Positions 18,150 through 26,370 of a DNA stretch of 64,000 nt are shown piece by piece. The stretch lies in NCBI RefSeq assembly GCF_034931045.1, contig NZ_JAYGHH010000028.1:1-64000 (forward strand). The letters are read 5' to 3'. This stretch comes from Nodularia sp034931045. GTDB lineage: Bacteria > Cyanobacteriota > Cyanobacteriia > Cyanobacteriales > Nostocaceae. A program made the position numbers and the translations under genes. The notes under the pieces were generated by a model that saw only the letters and a program-made list of their open reading frames with translations, was not told the DNA's origin and ran no database searches. Position 1 is the stretch's first letter, and the number at the start of each line of letters is the position of its first letter.

Positions 18150-19724
18150 ATGCGAGAGTTCTGGAAATATTTACTGGTTAGTCCTGTATTTGGCGGTACT
18201 ATACTGGTTTTTTGTACTGCCGTGTATGCAGGGGAAATACCCACGAGGGCAGAAATAAATAATTCAGAGGTTAAAGCTGAGAATCTCACAAAAAATCAGG
18301 TAATGGCGCAAATTACCTCAGTTTCTCAGTTATCGGATGTGCAACCTACTGATTGGGCTTTTCAAGCATTGCAATCGTTGGTAGAACGTTACGGTTGTAT
18401 TGCAGGTTATCCCAATAGCACTTATCGCGGTAATCGGGCGTTAACTCGATATGAATTCGCTGCTGGTTTAAATGCTTGTTTGGATCGAGTGAATGAGCTA
18501 ATTGCTACTGCTACTAGCGATATGGTGACACAACAAGATTTAGGCACATTACAAAGACTACAGGAAGAATTTGCCGCAGAACTGGCAACATTAAGGGGTC
18601 GGGTGGATTCACTAGAAGCCCGCACATCTGAATTAGAAGCCAATCAGTTTTCCACTACAACCAAACTGGAAGGGGAAGTAGTCGCAGTTATTAGTGATGT
18701 TTTGGGCGGTAATGAAAATATCACGGATAATAATACAACTCTGGGAGTGCGATCGCGCATTGAATTTGTTACCAGTTTTACAGGGAGAGATACCCTAGTT
18801 ACTAGAATCCAAGCTAACAATATTTTAGGCCCTGACATTGGTACACAAGAAGGTAACTTAGCCTTTGCTGGTGAGGATGGTACTACAAATGCGGAAATAG
18901 ATGCACTGTTTTACGAATTTCCCCTTGGTGCAAAAACACAAGTAATTGCGATCGCTAATGCCGGTGCAGCAGATGACATCACTGATACAGTTAATATCTT
19001 TGACGGTGATGGTAGTACTGGGGCTTTAAGTACTTTTGGTACACGTAACCCAATTTATAACCAGATGGATGGTGCGGGTTTAGGAATAACCCACCAGTTC
19101 AGTAATCAATTAGCACTCAGTTTAGGGTATTTAAGTGGTGCAGCGAATGATCCCTCACCCAGAAATGGTTTGTTTAACGGTGCTTACGGTGCTTTGGCAC
19201 AGCTGACGATCAGACCAAGCGATCGCATTGCGGTAGGTTTAACTTATATCAATTCTTACAGACAGCCATTAGCTACAGGTAGTAATGCCGCAACCTTCCA
19301 AACTTTATTAGCAAACGATGCAGCTTTTGCCAGTGATTCCTATGGTATCCAAGCATCTCTCGGTATCAGTGAAAAATTGGTATTAGGTGGTTGGGCTGGA
19401 TACACTAACAGCCGTGCCTTGACAGGCGATCGAGGAGAAGCTGACATTTGGAATTATGCCGTTACCTTGGGCTTTCCTGACTTGGGTAAAAGAGGTAACT
19501 TAGCCGGAATTATCGCTGGTGTAGAACCTAGAGTCACAAGTTCCAGCATTCCAGGAGTGGGCAGAGATCGGGATACTTCCTATCACCTTGAGGCTTTCTA
19601 CCAATATCAGCTAACTGAAAATATTACTATTACCCCTGGTATAATTTGGTTAACATCTCCAAATCATAACAATGACAACGATGATGTTGTGATTGGTGCG
19701 CTCAGAACTAGATTTAGTTTCTAG
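18150..19724 (+). CDS. SLH-domain outer-membrane porin (OprB/SomB type)
   Basis: Start at the ATG at 18150, preceded by AGGAAGG; an upstream GTG in frame is less likely. 524 aa with a signal peptide (YLLVSPVFGGTILVFCTAVYA). An SLH domain follows at ~55-110 (LSDVQPTDWAFQALQSLVERYG ... TRYEFAAGLNACLDR), then a short coiled coil (LQRLQEEFAAELATLRGRVDSL) and a beta-barrel ending in Phe (RTRFSF). This is the standard cyanobacterial porin layout; the SLH domain ties the barrel to peptidoglycan. Divergent from znuA, so a zinc-uptake role is possible but inferred. Confidence 0.92.
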   Translation: MREFWKYLLVSPVFGGTILVFCTAVYAGEIPTRAEINNSEVKAENLTKNQVMAQITSVSQLSDVQPTDWAFQALQSLVERYGCIAGYPNSTYRGNRALTRYEFAAGLNACLDRVNELIATATSDMVTQQDLGTLQRLQEEFAAELATLRGRVDSLEARTSELEANQFSTTTKLEGEVVAVISDVLGGNENITDNNTTLGVRSRIEFVTSFTGRDTLVTRIQANNILGPDIGTQEGNLAFAGEDGTTNAEIDALFYEFPLGAKTQVIAIANAGAADDITDTVNIFDGDGSTGALSTFGTRNPIYNQMDGAGLGITHQFSNQLALSLGYLSGAANDPSPRNGLFNGAYGALAQLTIRPSDRIAVGLTYINSYRQPLATGSNAATFQTLLANDAAFASDSYGIQASLGISEKLVLGGWAGYTNSRALTGDRGEADIWNYAVTLGFPDLGKRGNLAGIIAGVEPRVTSSSIPGVGRDRDTSYHLEAFYQYQLTENITITPGIIWLTSPNHNNDNDDVVIGALRTRFSF

Positions 19725-19743
19725 ATAGCACAAAATTTCCGCA

Positions 19744-19772
19744 GAAGGCGTAAAAATGATTTTTGCGTCTTC
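19744..19772 (+). terminator. Hairpin after the porin gene
   Basis: A 13-bp stem (GAAGGCGTAAAAA with TTTTTGCGTCTTC, two G-T pairs) closes on a TGA loop, starting 19 bp after the stop codon, followed by CCTATTTTA. A likely transcript end for the porin gene, although the T-run is short. Confidence 0.7.
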
Positions 19773-19790
19773 CCTATTTTACACGTAACA

Positions 19791-19832
19791 AAAAAAGACC
19801 AGCATTGCACAGCTGGCCTCAAATATTTTTTC
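19791..19832. terminator. Second, possibly bidirectional hairpin
   Basis: CCAGC / GCTGG (19799-19816) with an 8-nt loop, preceded by A-run 19790-19796 and followed by ATTTTTT. Could terminate in either direction. Confidence 0.5.
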
Positions 19833-20150
19833 CGCGTTGTCTTCTCAGTAGAGTAAAAACCAAATTGCGCGTTCCCAAAACCAACGGGCAACTTTTCTTA
19901 ACAATATTGTAACAGTCTACACAGTTTTTTTATAAAAAAATATAAAAAAAAGATATATCTGAAAAAACTAACCTCTATCTTTAAGAATAAATCTCAGATA
20001 CCGTGAGGAAGAGGCCGGGGCGCAGGGGGGGATAAGATTTTAACAATGAATGCGGATTTCATAAAATAACCAACCTCACCCCAGCCCCTCACCTTCTCCA
20101 AAGGGAGACGCTACGCTAAAGCAAGGAGAGGAGAGAAGCCGAATTACGAA
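19833..20150. other. Intergenic stretch with dispersed-repeat text
   Basis: No gene seen. About 20064-20125 contains a pyrimidine-rich CTCACCCCAGCCCCTCACC stretch followed by GGGAGACGCTACGCTAAAG, a fragment type scattered in Nostocales genomes. Confidence 0.4.
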
Positions 20151-21878
20151 TTACAAATTACGAATTAACTGCGGTTGTCCCCAGAGGATACGCTCTTGCT
20201 TGTAAATGGCAATACCTGGTTTGGCTCCTTTGGGTTTGTAAACGTGCTTGGGCTGAGTATAAACTACTGGTACTTGCTCACTCTGACGCGCACGACTGTA
20301 GTATGCGGCAAGATTAGCTACAAATTGTAAATCAGCTGCTTCTGGAACTGCACCAGGTTCTAAACGCAGTAACAGATGACTTCCAGGAATTTCTTGAGCA
20401 TGAAACCACAAATCATAATCCCCAGCTACCCGAAAACTTAATTGGTCATTTTGGCGATTGTTACGACCAATTAAAACTTCAAAGTTGTTAGGGGTGCGGT
20501 AACGATGAAAGTTTGTAGCGGCTGTTGCGCTGGCACTGCGGCTGCGGTATCCTGGATCTTCTAAATATTTCTGTCCAATTAACTCGTCGCGGATTTCTTC
20601 TAAAGCCTGTAAATCTGCTGCTGCTTGGTAGTTTTCTATCTGAGCTATCGCCGCTTCTACTTGTTCTAAATAGCTAATTTCTGATTCTACATCAAAAAGT
20701 AACGGTTCCACAGCCACACGAGCGCGTTTGAGTTTTTGGTGCTGTTTATAAAGGCGTTGGGCATTTTGGACAGCGTTTTTATCTGGTTGCAAGGCGATCG
20801 CTATGGGTTGATTTGTCTCAAAATCAGATAGGATAATTTCTTTCATCCCTGGTTGCCATTGTTGCAGATTGGACATCAACAAATCAGCTTTTGCCCGGTA
20901 TTCATCCGCTTGATCTGATTGCTGCAAGCGTTCGGAAAAGGTTTGGGCTTTGTTACGTAATTTTATGAGAATATTATGTAATTTCTGGTTTAATTGATGC
21001 CGCAACTGAGCAAACACCTGCTGATTTAACTCATCAGTGTAGTAGCTATTCAGTAAAGTTTGGATGTTTTTTTCTGATGCAACTGCGCCCCAATCCATGA
21101 CGGTATAACCATTTGCTGTCCAAGCTGGGTGAAATTTACTTACATCCAAAGCTTGTAGCCATTCTTGCCATCGCGCAAACAGTCTTTGCCAGTCTTCAGG
21201 TGTGAGGTTATCGGTTGTAGTTTCTGGGGATAAATCGGCAGCAAGTAACATGGATTCGACCAGTGCCGAACTCAAGCCGCTATAACTTTTTAATAACTGA
21301 CGCTTGATTGCTCCTGGGACTAAGCTGACCCGTTCTTGCCAGCGTTCTGGGGATTCGTTCAAACTGGGAACAGGGCCAGTTAGTTTTGGTGGGGTTTCAT
21401 AAGGCTGTCCGGTTTGGATGGGACGAACGCTAGACTGATGCTGCCCAACTTGATGAGCAGCTGTGATAATCATTTTGCTGGCATCGGTGAGGATAGCATT
21501 GCTGTATTTGCCCATTACTTCCACATATATATGATATAGTGCGTCTTCTCCAGGACGACGGGCAAATTGCAAATCCACAACACGCTCCCAAGGCGCGATC
21601 GCTTGAATGTCCACCAGCGCCAAACCACCCAATTGATGTACTAATTGTTGGCTAAAAGTAAAGGTATCGGGTAATCGTGGTGGTGGTTCGCCAATACAAA
21701 TCCGCGCTGCTTGGGGATGCCAAGAAATTTCTAGCCAATCCCTCTGTTTTAGGGTGCGTAATGCGACAGCAATAGTATAGCGATCGCGCTGATAAACTTG
21801 TTCTAATCGAGATGGCAGCCAGTGTGCGCGTAATTCGCTACAAGAAGCTGTGAGAGTAGTATAGTCAACTGGTTGCAC
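20151..21878 (-). CDS. rqcH: Rqc2/RqcH-type NFACT RNA-binding protein
   Basis: 575 aa, normal for bacterial NFACT proteins (once called fibronectin-binding FbpA). These bind peptidyl-tRNA on split 50S subunits and recruit alanyl-tRNA for C-terminal tailing of stalled chains. Seen: NFACT-N start MQPVDYTTLTASCSELRAHW, a long central helical/coiled-coil region (~270-440), and the NFACT-R domain with NFEVLIGRNNRQND and DLWFHAQEIPGSHLLLR. The function is drawn from the family; neighbours give no extra support. Confidence 0.9.
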   Translation of the reverse strand: MQPVDYTTLTASCSELRAHWLPSRLEQVYQRDRYTIAVALRTLKQRDWLEISWHPQAARICIGEPPPRLPDTFTFSQQLVHQLGGLALVDIQAIAPWERVVDLQFARRPGEDALYHIYVEVMGKYSNAILTDASKMIITAAHQVGQHQSSVRPIQTGQPYETPPKLTGPVPSLNESPERWQERVSLVPGAIKRQLLKSYSGLSSALVESMLLAADLSPETTTDNLTPEDWQRLFARWQEWLQALDVSKFHPAWTANGYTVMDWGAVASEKNIQTLLNSYYTDELNQQVFAQLRHQLNQKLHNILIKLRNKAQTFSERLQQSDQADEYRAKADLLMSNLQQWQPGMKEIILSDFETNQPIAIALQPDKNAVQNAQRLYKQHQKLKRARVAVEPLLFDVESEISYLEQVEAAIAQIENYQAAADLQALEEIRDELIGQKYLEDPGYRSRSASATAATNFHRYRTPNNFEVLIGRNNRQNDQLSFRVAGDYDLWFHAQEIPGSHLLLRLEPGAVPEAADLQFVANLAAYYSRARQSEQVPVVYTQPKHVYKPKGAKPGIAIYKQERILWGQPQLIRNL

Positions 21879-21900
21879 AAGAGTTATGATTACTAATTAC

Positions 21901-21981
21901 TTACTGAACCAATGCGGGTTCTTTCACCGTTTGCTGCAAAATTTGGGTGTAAAGTTCATCTAGCTGAATGGCTACACCATA
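21901..21981 (-). pseudogene. C-terminal relic of an unidentified gene
   Basis: The minus strand reads YGVAIQLDELYTQILQQ TVKEPALVQ followed by a stop, immediately preceded by an in-frame stop. It looks like the last ~26 codons of a lost gene, possibly a glycosyltransferase, but too short to identify. Confidence 0.35.
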
Positions 21982-22453
21982 CTAGCGTTCATCGTTTGTA
22001 TATTGCTAATTCTCGGAATGTGTCGTCAAAGTTTCGCCGCGCAAACTTAACTAAACTATTTAGGCACTTTGATTAATCTTTATTTTAATTTAATTATGTC
22101 CAACAATTTAATATGTTAAGTAACTGGTCTATAGTGATTTACATAGTAATTCACCGGAATTTATTTATACGTAAAAAACTATATTTATATCTAATGCTTT
22201 TGATAGATAAACTTCGATAAAGCAACCCACCTCCAAAACTAGCTCAGAGGTGGGAATTAAGATATGGCGATCATAACTTGGATCAACTCATCACTTGTTT
22301 TGGTAAAATGCGCCCAACATCCTTAGACAAAATCCTGTTAATATGTCTGGTGTATGCGTGAATAGAAGCGGATTTGACCAAAAGTTGTGATTGCAATGAC
22401 AACAGTTGCTAAATTACCATTTAATTCATTCACCAAGAAAAAAGAGCATTATG
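21982..22453. other. Non-coding stretch with an 8-bp hairpin
   Basis: No gene seen. CCCACCTC (22226-22233) pairs with GAGGTGGG (22247-22254). It has no T-run on either side, so it is not a clear terminator. Confidence 0.4.
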
Positions 22454-22497
22454 GGGAATTAAAACCTCAAAACCACAATTTTTAAGTTTTAATTCCC
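22454..22497 (-). terminator. Hairpin downstream of the RRM gene
   Basis: GGGAATTAAAAC (22454-22465) pairs perfectly with GTTTTAATTCCC (22486-22497), 12 bp, loop of 20 nt. In the minus direction TTTTTTC occurs about 10 nt after the stem. It lies 12 bp past the RRM gene stop. Confidence 0.55.
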
Positions 22498-22509
22498 ATC
22501 CCCATAGGC

Positions 22510-23004
22510 TCAATTTGTAGTTTGTGCCGCTAACATCTCCTTGAGCTTTTCTAATTCAGAAGCCCAACGTGGATCTGGGCGAATAGTATCTGAGTCAGCA
22601 CTTGTGCTGGTTTCCCTAACACCACCGCCACCACGCCGTGACTTCTTAGCGCCTTTCTCCCGACGGCTACCTTCTTTTTGGATAGTAGGAGCAGGATGAC
22701 TGGTAGCACTACTCGCTGGTTTAGGAGCTTGGTCTTCACCCTCCTCACCTTTTGTGCGAGGTAATGCTTTCTCTAGTTTTATGGGAGTCTCTTTGAACAA
22801 TTGACCATTATACTTTTCAATAATTTGATCAGCTTGTTCATCATTGTTGACTGTGAGAAAACCGAAACCACGGCATTTACCTGTTTTACGGTCTTTAATG
22901 AGTTTTGTTGTTACAGCTTCGCCTTCTTCGGCAAAAACTGCTTGTAGATCCTGACGATCTATTTCTTCTTTTGGCAAATTGCCTATATATAGGCGAACGG
23001 ACAT
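22510..23004 (-). CDS. RRM-type RNA-binding protein
   Basis: 164 aa. A single RRM fills residues 1-80, with RNP2 LYIGNL and RNP1 KCRGFGFL intact. It is followed by a low-complexity basic tail (KGAKKSRRGGGGVRE) and a final short helix (RWASELEKLKEMLAAQ). Cyanobacterial Rbp proteins are usually about 100 aa with a short Gly-rich tail; this one is longer and carries the extra acidic helix. Such proteins bind mRNA, and several are cold-induced or target mRNAs to thylakoids. A leader of more than 200 nt without a gene lies upstream, as is common for cold-regulated members. Confidence 0.88.
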   Translation of the reverse strand: MSVRLYIGNLPKEEIDRQDLQAVFAEEGEAVTTKLIKDRKTGKCRGFGFLTVNNDEQADQIIEKYNGQLFKETPIKLEKALPRTKGEEGEDQAPKPASSATSHPAPTIQKEGSRREKGAKKSRRGGGGVRETSTSADSDTIRPDPRWASELEKLKEMLAAQTTN

Positions 23005-23409
23005 GAACTATACCTCCAGAGTTGAACGAACATGGCAAGGCAAGAAAACAATCACTTGGCTTTGGCTGTAAATAGATGCTATTGACCAAGACTGCCGTAA
23101 ACCAAATTTTTTACTCCAAACTGTCAACCTATACAATACAGTTTTTCGTTGGGATGAAGCTTGTTTAATACAAAAGCGCATACAACGCTCGGCTAATACC
23201 ACCTTAATTCTAAGAATCGTAAATTTATAAGCCTTGGCTTGTTAAAGTAAATATCTTCTTTGATGACCTTGCCCGCAGAATTAAATACCATTCCTTACAT
23301 TACCACGGTATTATCTACGTAGCTAGTTCAGAGCATACATTTTCCACCATAGCATTAATATATCGTAGCATAAAATACATTTTTTTTCTCAAGGAAGGTT
23401 ATCAGAAGC
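23005..23409. other. Long leader/intergenic region upstream of the RRM gene
   Basis: About 400 bp without a convincing gene. It probably includes the RRM gene promoter and 5' leader. Confidence 0.35.
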
Positions 23410-23430
23410 AAAAACCAGCCATTGGCTGGT
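23410..23430 (-). terminator. Terminator for the prfC / M48-like unit
   Basis: ACCAGCC (23414-23420) pairs with GGCTGGT (23424-23430), loop ATT; in the minus direction the stem runs into TTTTT. It lies about 450 bp beyond the M48-like gene, past the repeat array. Confidence 0.65.
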
Positions 23431-23589
23431 AAATGAACTGCTGTATAGAAAGGGAAATCAGGATAGATTTGCACAAATTAGCTAATTTTTGACAACTACG
23501 CTATATTGGCAAGCTAATTCAGCTTTATGGTAGTTTGTAAATAAATGTAACGCTCATTCATAAAATTTGCAACTTTTATTTACATTCCC

Positions 23590-23632
23590 AGAAGAGGCAG
23601 GGGTGCAGGGGAGAAGAGGCAGGGGTGCAGGG
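23590..23632. repeat. 21-bp direct duplication in G-rich repeat text
   Basis: Two copies (23590-23610 and 23612-23632) of a purine-rich 21-mer starting AGAAGAGGCAGGGG, followed by GAGCAGGGGGG. A common dispersed text in Nostocales genomes. Confidence 0.65.
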
Positions 23633-23649
23633 AGCAGGGGGGAAAACTT

Positions 23650-23887
23650 ACTCAGGACTCCGAACTCAGGACTCCGAACTCAACACTCCGAACTCAGGAC
23701 TCCGAACTCAGGACTCCGAACTCAGGACTCCGAACTCAGCACTCAGCACTCAGCACTCAGCACTCAGCACTCAGCACTCAGCACTCAGCACTCAGCACTC
23801 AGCACTCCGAACTCAGCACTCCGAACTCAGCACTCAGCACTCAGCACTCAACACTCAGCACTCAGCACTCAGCACTCAACACTCAGC
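23650..23887 (-). repeat. Heptamer array, 34 units, at the stop of the M48-like gene
   Basis: Exactly 238 bp = 34 in-phase 7-bp units on the plus strand: ACTCAGC most often, with ACTCAGG alternating with ACTCCGA in the distal part and a few ACTCAAC. The proximal end overlaps the stop codon: TGA lies inside a GGCTGAGT unit. Sense direction of the gene reads GCTGAGT. Confidence 0.95.
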
Positions 23888-26165
23888 CTGTAAGAAAGAT
23901 GTATGCACCCCAAAGCAGTGCAGCCAGTGCCACAACAATAGACCAAATTGGATGAGGGCTATGAATGGTTTTACCACTTTGAGTTTGCACTGTGTGAATA
24001 TCAATCCAGGGTGTTGCTCCTCGGCGGAACCAGCCTGTGACTATAATTTGCCGACCCATTAAATCTTGGGGATTCACTGATTGTCCCAAGGCAATGTGGT
24101 GTAATTTCACTAGCCCTTTACTAGATTGCAAAATTAAATCTTGTCCTAAGCAATTGGCAGTACCTCTACGACCTAATAGCTTTCCGACCAGTTGGACTTT
24201 AATGCTATCAATAGGAATTGTAGATGGATTAACTAAGAGATTGGGCAGACTGTGATCATTCTGCACACTAACAGTTTTGATATCTGGAAAAAACGAATTT
24301 ATCCGAAACACCATCCCAACACTAAAACTAATCAGCAAGCAGCCGATCACAAAAGTCCAATCGTCGTATATCCACTTTAAATTTAACAACCTGAAAGTGA
24401 ATGCAGTTTGCCACGTCAGCCAAATCAAACCCGCAAAGACAAAACCCAGGGGAATGCCCAAAAAGGGCGCGATTTGTAATAAGAAAGATTGGCGCTTCAC
24501 CTGAAAACTTCGCTGACTACTTAGATGTAGTTCAGGGTCTATATGCCAATGGCGGGCAATTTGACTCAGGCGTTGGATGCGATCGCCTATTAAGGGATGG
24601 CTATTATTAATCGTAAACCAACGGCTATAAGGATGAACAGCATCCCACATCAAGAGAGTTTCAAAGGGCATTTGACCTGCAAGACTACCTAAAGAAAGAC
24701 TTTGCTGATAACCAACTGGAATAAATAAATTTAAACTTTCCAAATGCCAACTAGTTTGTTCTGCTTTTTGGATATCAACAGCAATTCCGATAGCAATTTT
24801 CAGTAAGGCGCGAGTCAAAGCATTGGGATTACCAGTAATTTCGGAGGCGAGGCGATCGCTATAGTACAGCCGCAACCGCGACAACCATAAACTAATTCCA
24901 GTCAATAAACACCAAAGTCCATAAACAGTACTAGCCAAAATGATTATTGGTTTATACCAAATCCCTTCTGATTTCTTGTTTCCCCAAATTGATATTTGCT
25001 GATATAGCCCATAAATTGGTAGTGATAGCAGCAATACTAAAGACATCACCACAAAATCCCAGTGAGCAATATGCCCTAGCTGTGTTGCATAAATAGTAGC
25101 AATTTCATCATCTGCCAGTTGCTCTAATAACCCCTGACTGACTACAATTCGGGCGTTGCGGGCGAGATTACCATAAGTGAGTGCCATTGGTGCAGCTATG
25201 GGCAGAATTCGCAATTTCGGCGACTGCCAGCGACGCTGTTGGCAGTAACGTTGTATTACTCTAGCTGTTTCTCGACTGTGGTTATGTAATACATCTTTGC
25301 TCAATTCTCGCTGTCCATAAAAACCTGCTAATAGCCAATCTAGCAACCAGGGTGATAGTCCAATTAAGATGAATAAAACTATCAATAAAAATGAGGTGGG
25401 GTTGCGGTAGAGGAACTGTAATGGTTGTAGGTATGGTAGCTTGATTAAAGCAGTATTAATAAAACCCGTAACTAAATTGACTATCTCTCGCAGTAGCCAA
25501 AACAAACTCACAAATGTCCCAACTGCTAGTAACCGCAAGGGAATTAGCTTAGGTTTACGCAGTGGTTGCCATACCTTGGCACGTTTTGCTTGTCGCCAGT
25601 AAATACTGGATGATGGGCTGTGAATATGTTCAGCCCCAGAAGTTTGTGTATAGCTGGTAGAACCGAAAAAACTGCCTGAGATACTCGCAGGTGTTTCTGT
25701 GATGATTGTGTTTTGGTACTCAACTGATGGTGGTATGGCCGTATTCCGCAAGTTACCTGACTTCACAGGCGATGAATTGCCATCTCTGGTAGTTTCTGCT
25801 ACTGTATTTTGGGGTTTGTGTTTTGATGCAGCAGAGTTTTGAGAATTATCCGCAGCCACAAATCCAGTAGCCGAGGTTTTTTTACTACTTTTTTTGCTTT
25901 TTGTCAAGTACGTGAGAGCAAGTTCAGCCCATTCTTTAACTTGCTGGTTTTGGCTTTCAGTGAGAGTTTGGCACAGGACGGTGGCCTTGCGGATTTGTCC
26001 AATGCGTGCGTAAGCCATCACTAAACCAACCCGTGCCTGTAAGTTAGCGGTAGAATTTTCTTGACTACTGGCAACAGGCGTGAGTTTAGCGATCGCAAGT
26101 TGGTAATTTTCTTGTTTGAGGGCGACTAAACCGACCTCCAAAGACAGTTCGGCATCTGAATGCAT
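23883..26165 (-). CDS. M48-like membrane protein with TPR-like N-terminus; HExxH degenerate
   Basis: I choose the ATG at 26165 (MHSDAELSLEVGLVALKQENYQ), giving 760 aa; the open frame runs further back over a heptamer repeat into prfC. Residues ~1-95 look like TPR helices, then a Ser/Thr-rich linker, membrane helices, and an M48 (HtpX/Ste24)-type domain with more helices. ARIVVSQGLLEQLADDEIATIYA precedes the expected HExxH, but the sequence there is TQLGH (25071-25085), lacking the first His and the catalytic Glu; the usual Glu ligand position reads LYYSDRLAS. HPLIGDRIQRL is retained. A catalytically inactive relative is inferred. Downstream of prfC, likely co-transcribed. Confidence 0.8.
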   Translation of the reverse strand: MHSDAELSLEVGLVALKQENYQLAIAKLTPVASSQENSTANLQARVGLVMAYARIGQIRKATVLCQTLTESQNQQVKEWAELALTYLTKSKKSSKKTSATGFVAADNSQNSAASKHKPQNTVAETTRDGNSSPVKSGNLRNTAIPPSVEYQNTIITETPASISGSFFGSTSYTQTSGAEHIHSPSSSIYWRQAKRAKVWQPLRKPKLIPLRLLAVGTFVSLFWLLREIVNLVTGFINTALIKLPYLQPLQFLYRNPTSFLLIVLFILIGLSPWLLDWLLAGFYGQRELSKDVLHNHSRETARVIQRYCQQRRWQSPKLRILPIAAPMALTYGNLARNARIVVSQGLLEQLADDEIATIYATQLGHIAHWDFVVMSLVLLLSLPIYGLYQQISIWGNKKSEGIWYKPIIILASTVYGLWCLLTGISLWLSRLRLYYSDRLASEITGNPNALTRALLKIAIGIAVDIQKAEQTSWHLESLNLFIPVGYQQSLSLGSLAGQMPFETLLMWDAVHPYSRWFTINNSHPLIGDRIQRLSQIARHWHIDPELHLSSQRSFQVKRQSFLLQIAPFLGIPLGFVFAGLIWLTWQTAFTFRLLNLKWIYDDWTFVIGCLLISFSVGMVFRINSFFPDIKTVSVQNDHSLPNLLVNPSTIPIDSIKVQLVGKLLGRRGTANCLGQDLILQSSKGLVKLHHIALGQSVNPQDLMGRQIIVTGWFRRGATPWIDIHTVQTQSGKTIHSPHPIWSIVVALAALLWGAYIFLTG

Positions 26166-26217
26166 AGAAATTTTGGCACTCCAATGTCTACTAACTGATC
26201 CACAGTGGGTATGGCAA

Positions 26218-26231
26218 AGTGCTGAGTGCTG
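26218..26231 (+). repeat. Two GCTGAGT heptamers between prfC and the M48-like gene
   Basis: Two units only, on the plus strand and not next to a plus-strand stop codon; an exception to the orientation seen for the larger arrays. Confidence 0.6.
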
Positions 26232-26370
26232 AGTATCAACCCAGTTTCTTCCAGGGCTTCCAGCAATCAACATTGCCTTAACCGCCTTAGCGGTTGCTAT
26301 ACAAAAGCGCAAATCTTGAATACCATCGTGAGTGAATATCAATTGCGCCCGGTTAGTCCCATCAAGTGAA

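Noticed and set aside
22226..22254. 8-bp hairpin as terminator or IS200/IS605 end
   Set aside because: No T-run, no transposase, and no second matching end.
23567..24062. Two overlapping plus-strand open frames over the repeat array
   Set aside because: The 7-bp unit is open in several frames; the peptide is pure repeat (TQHSALS).
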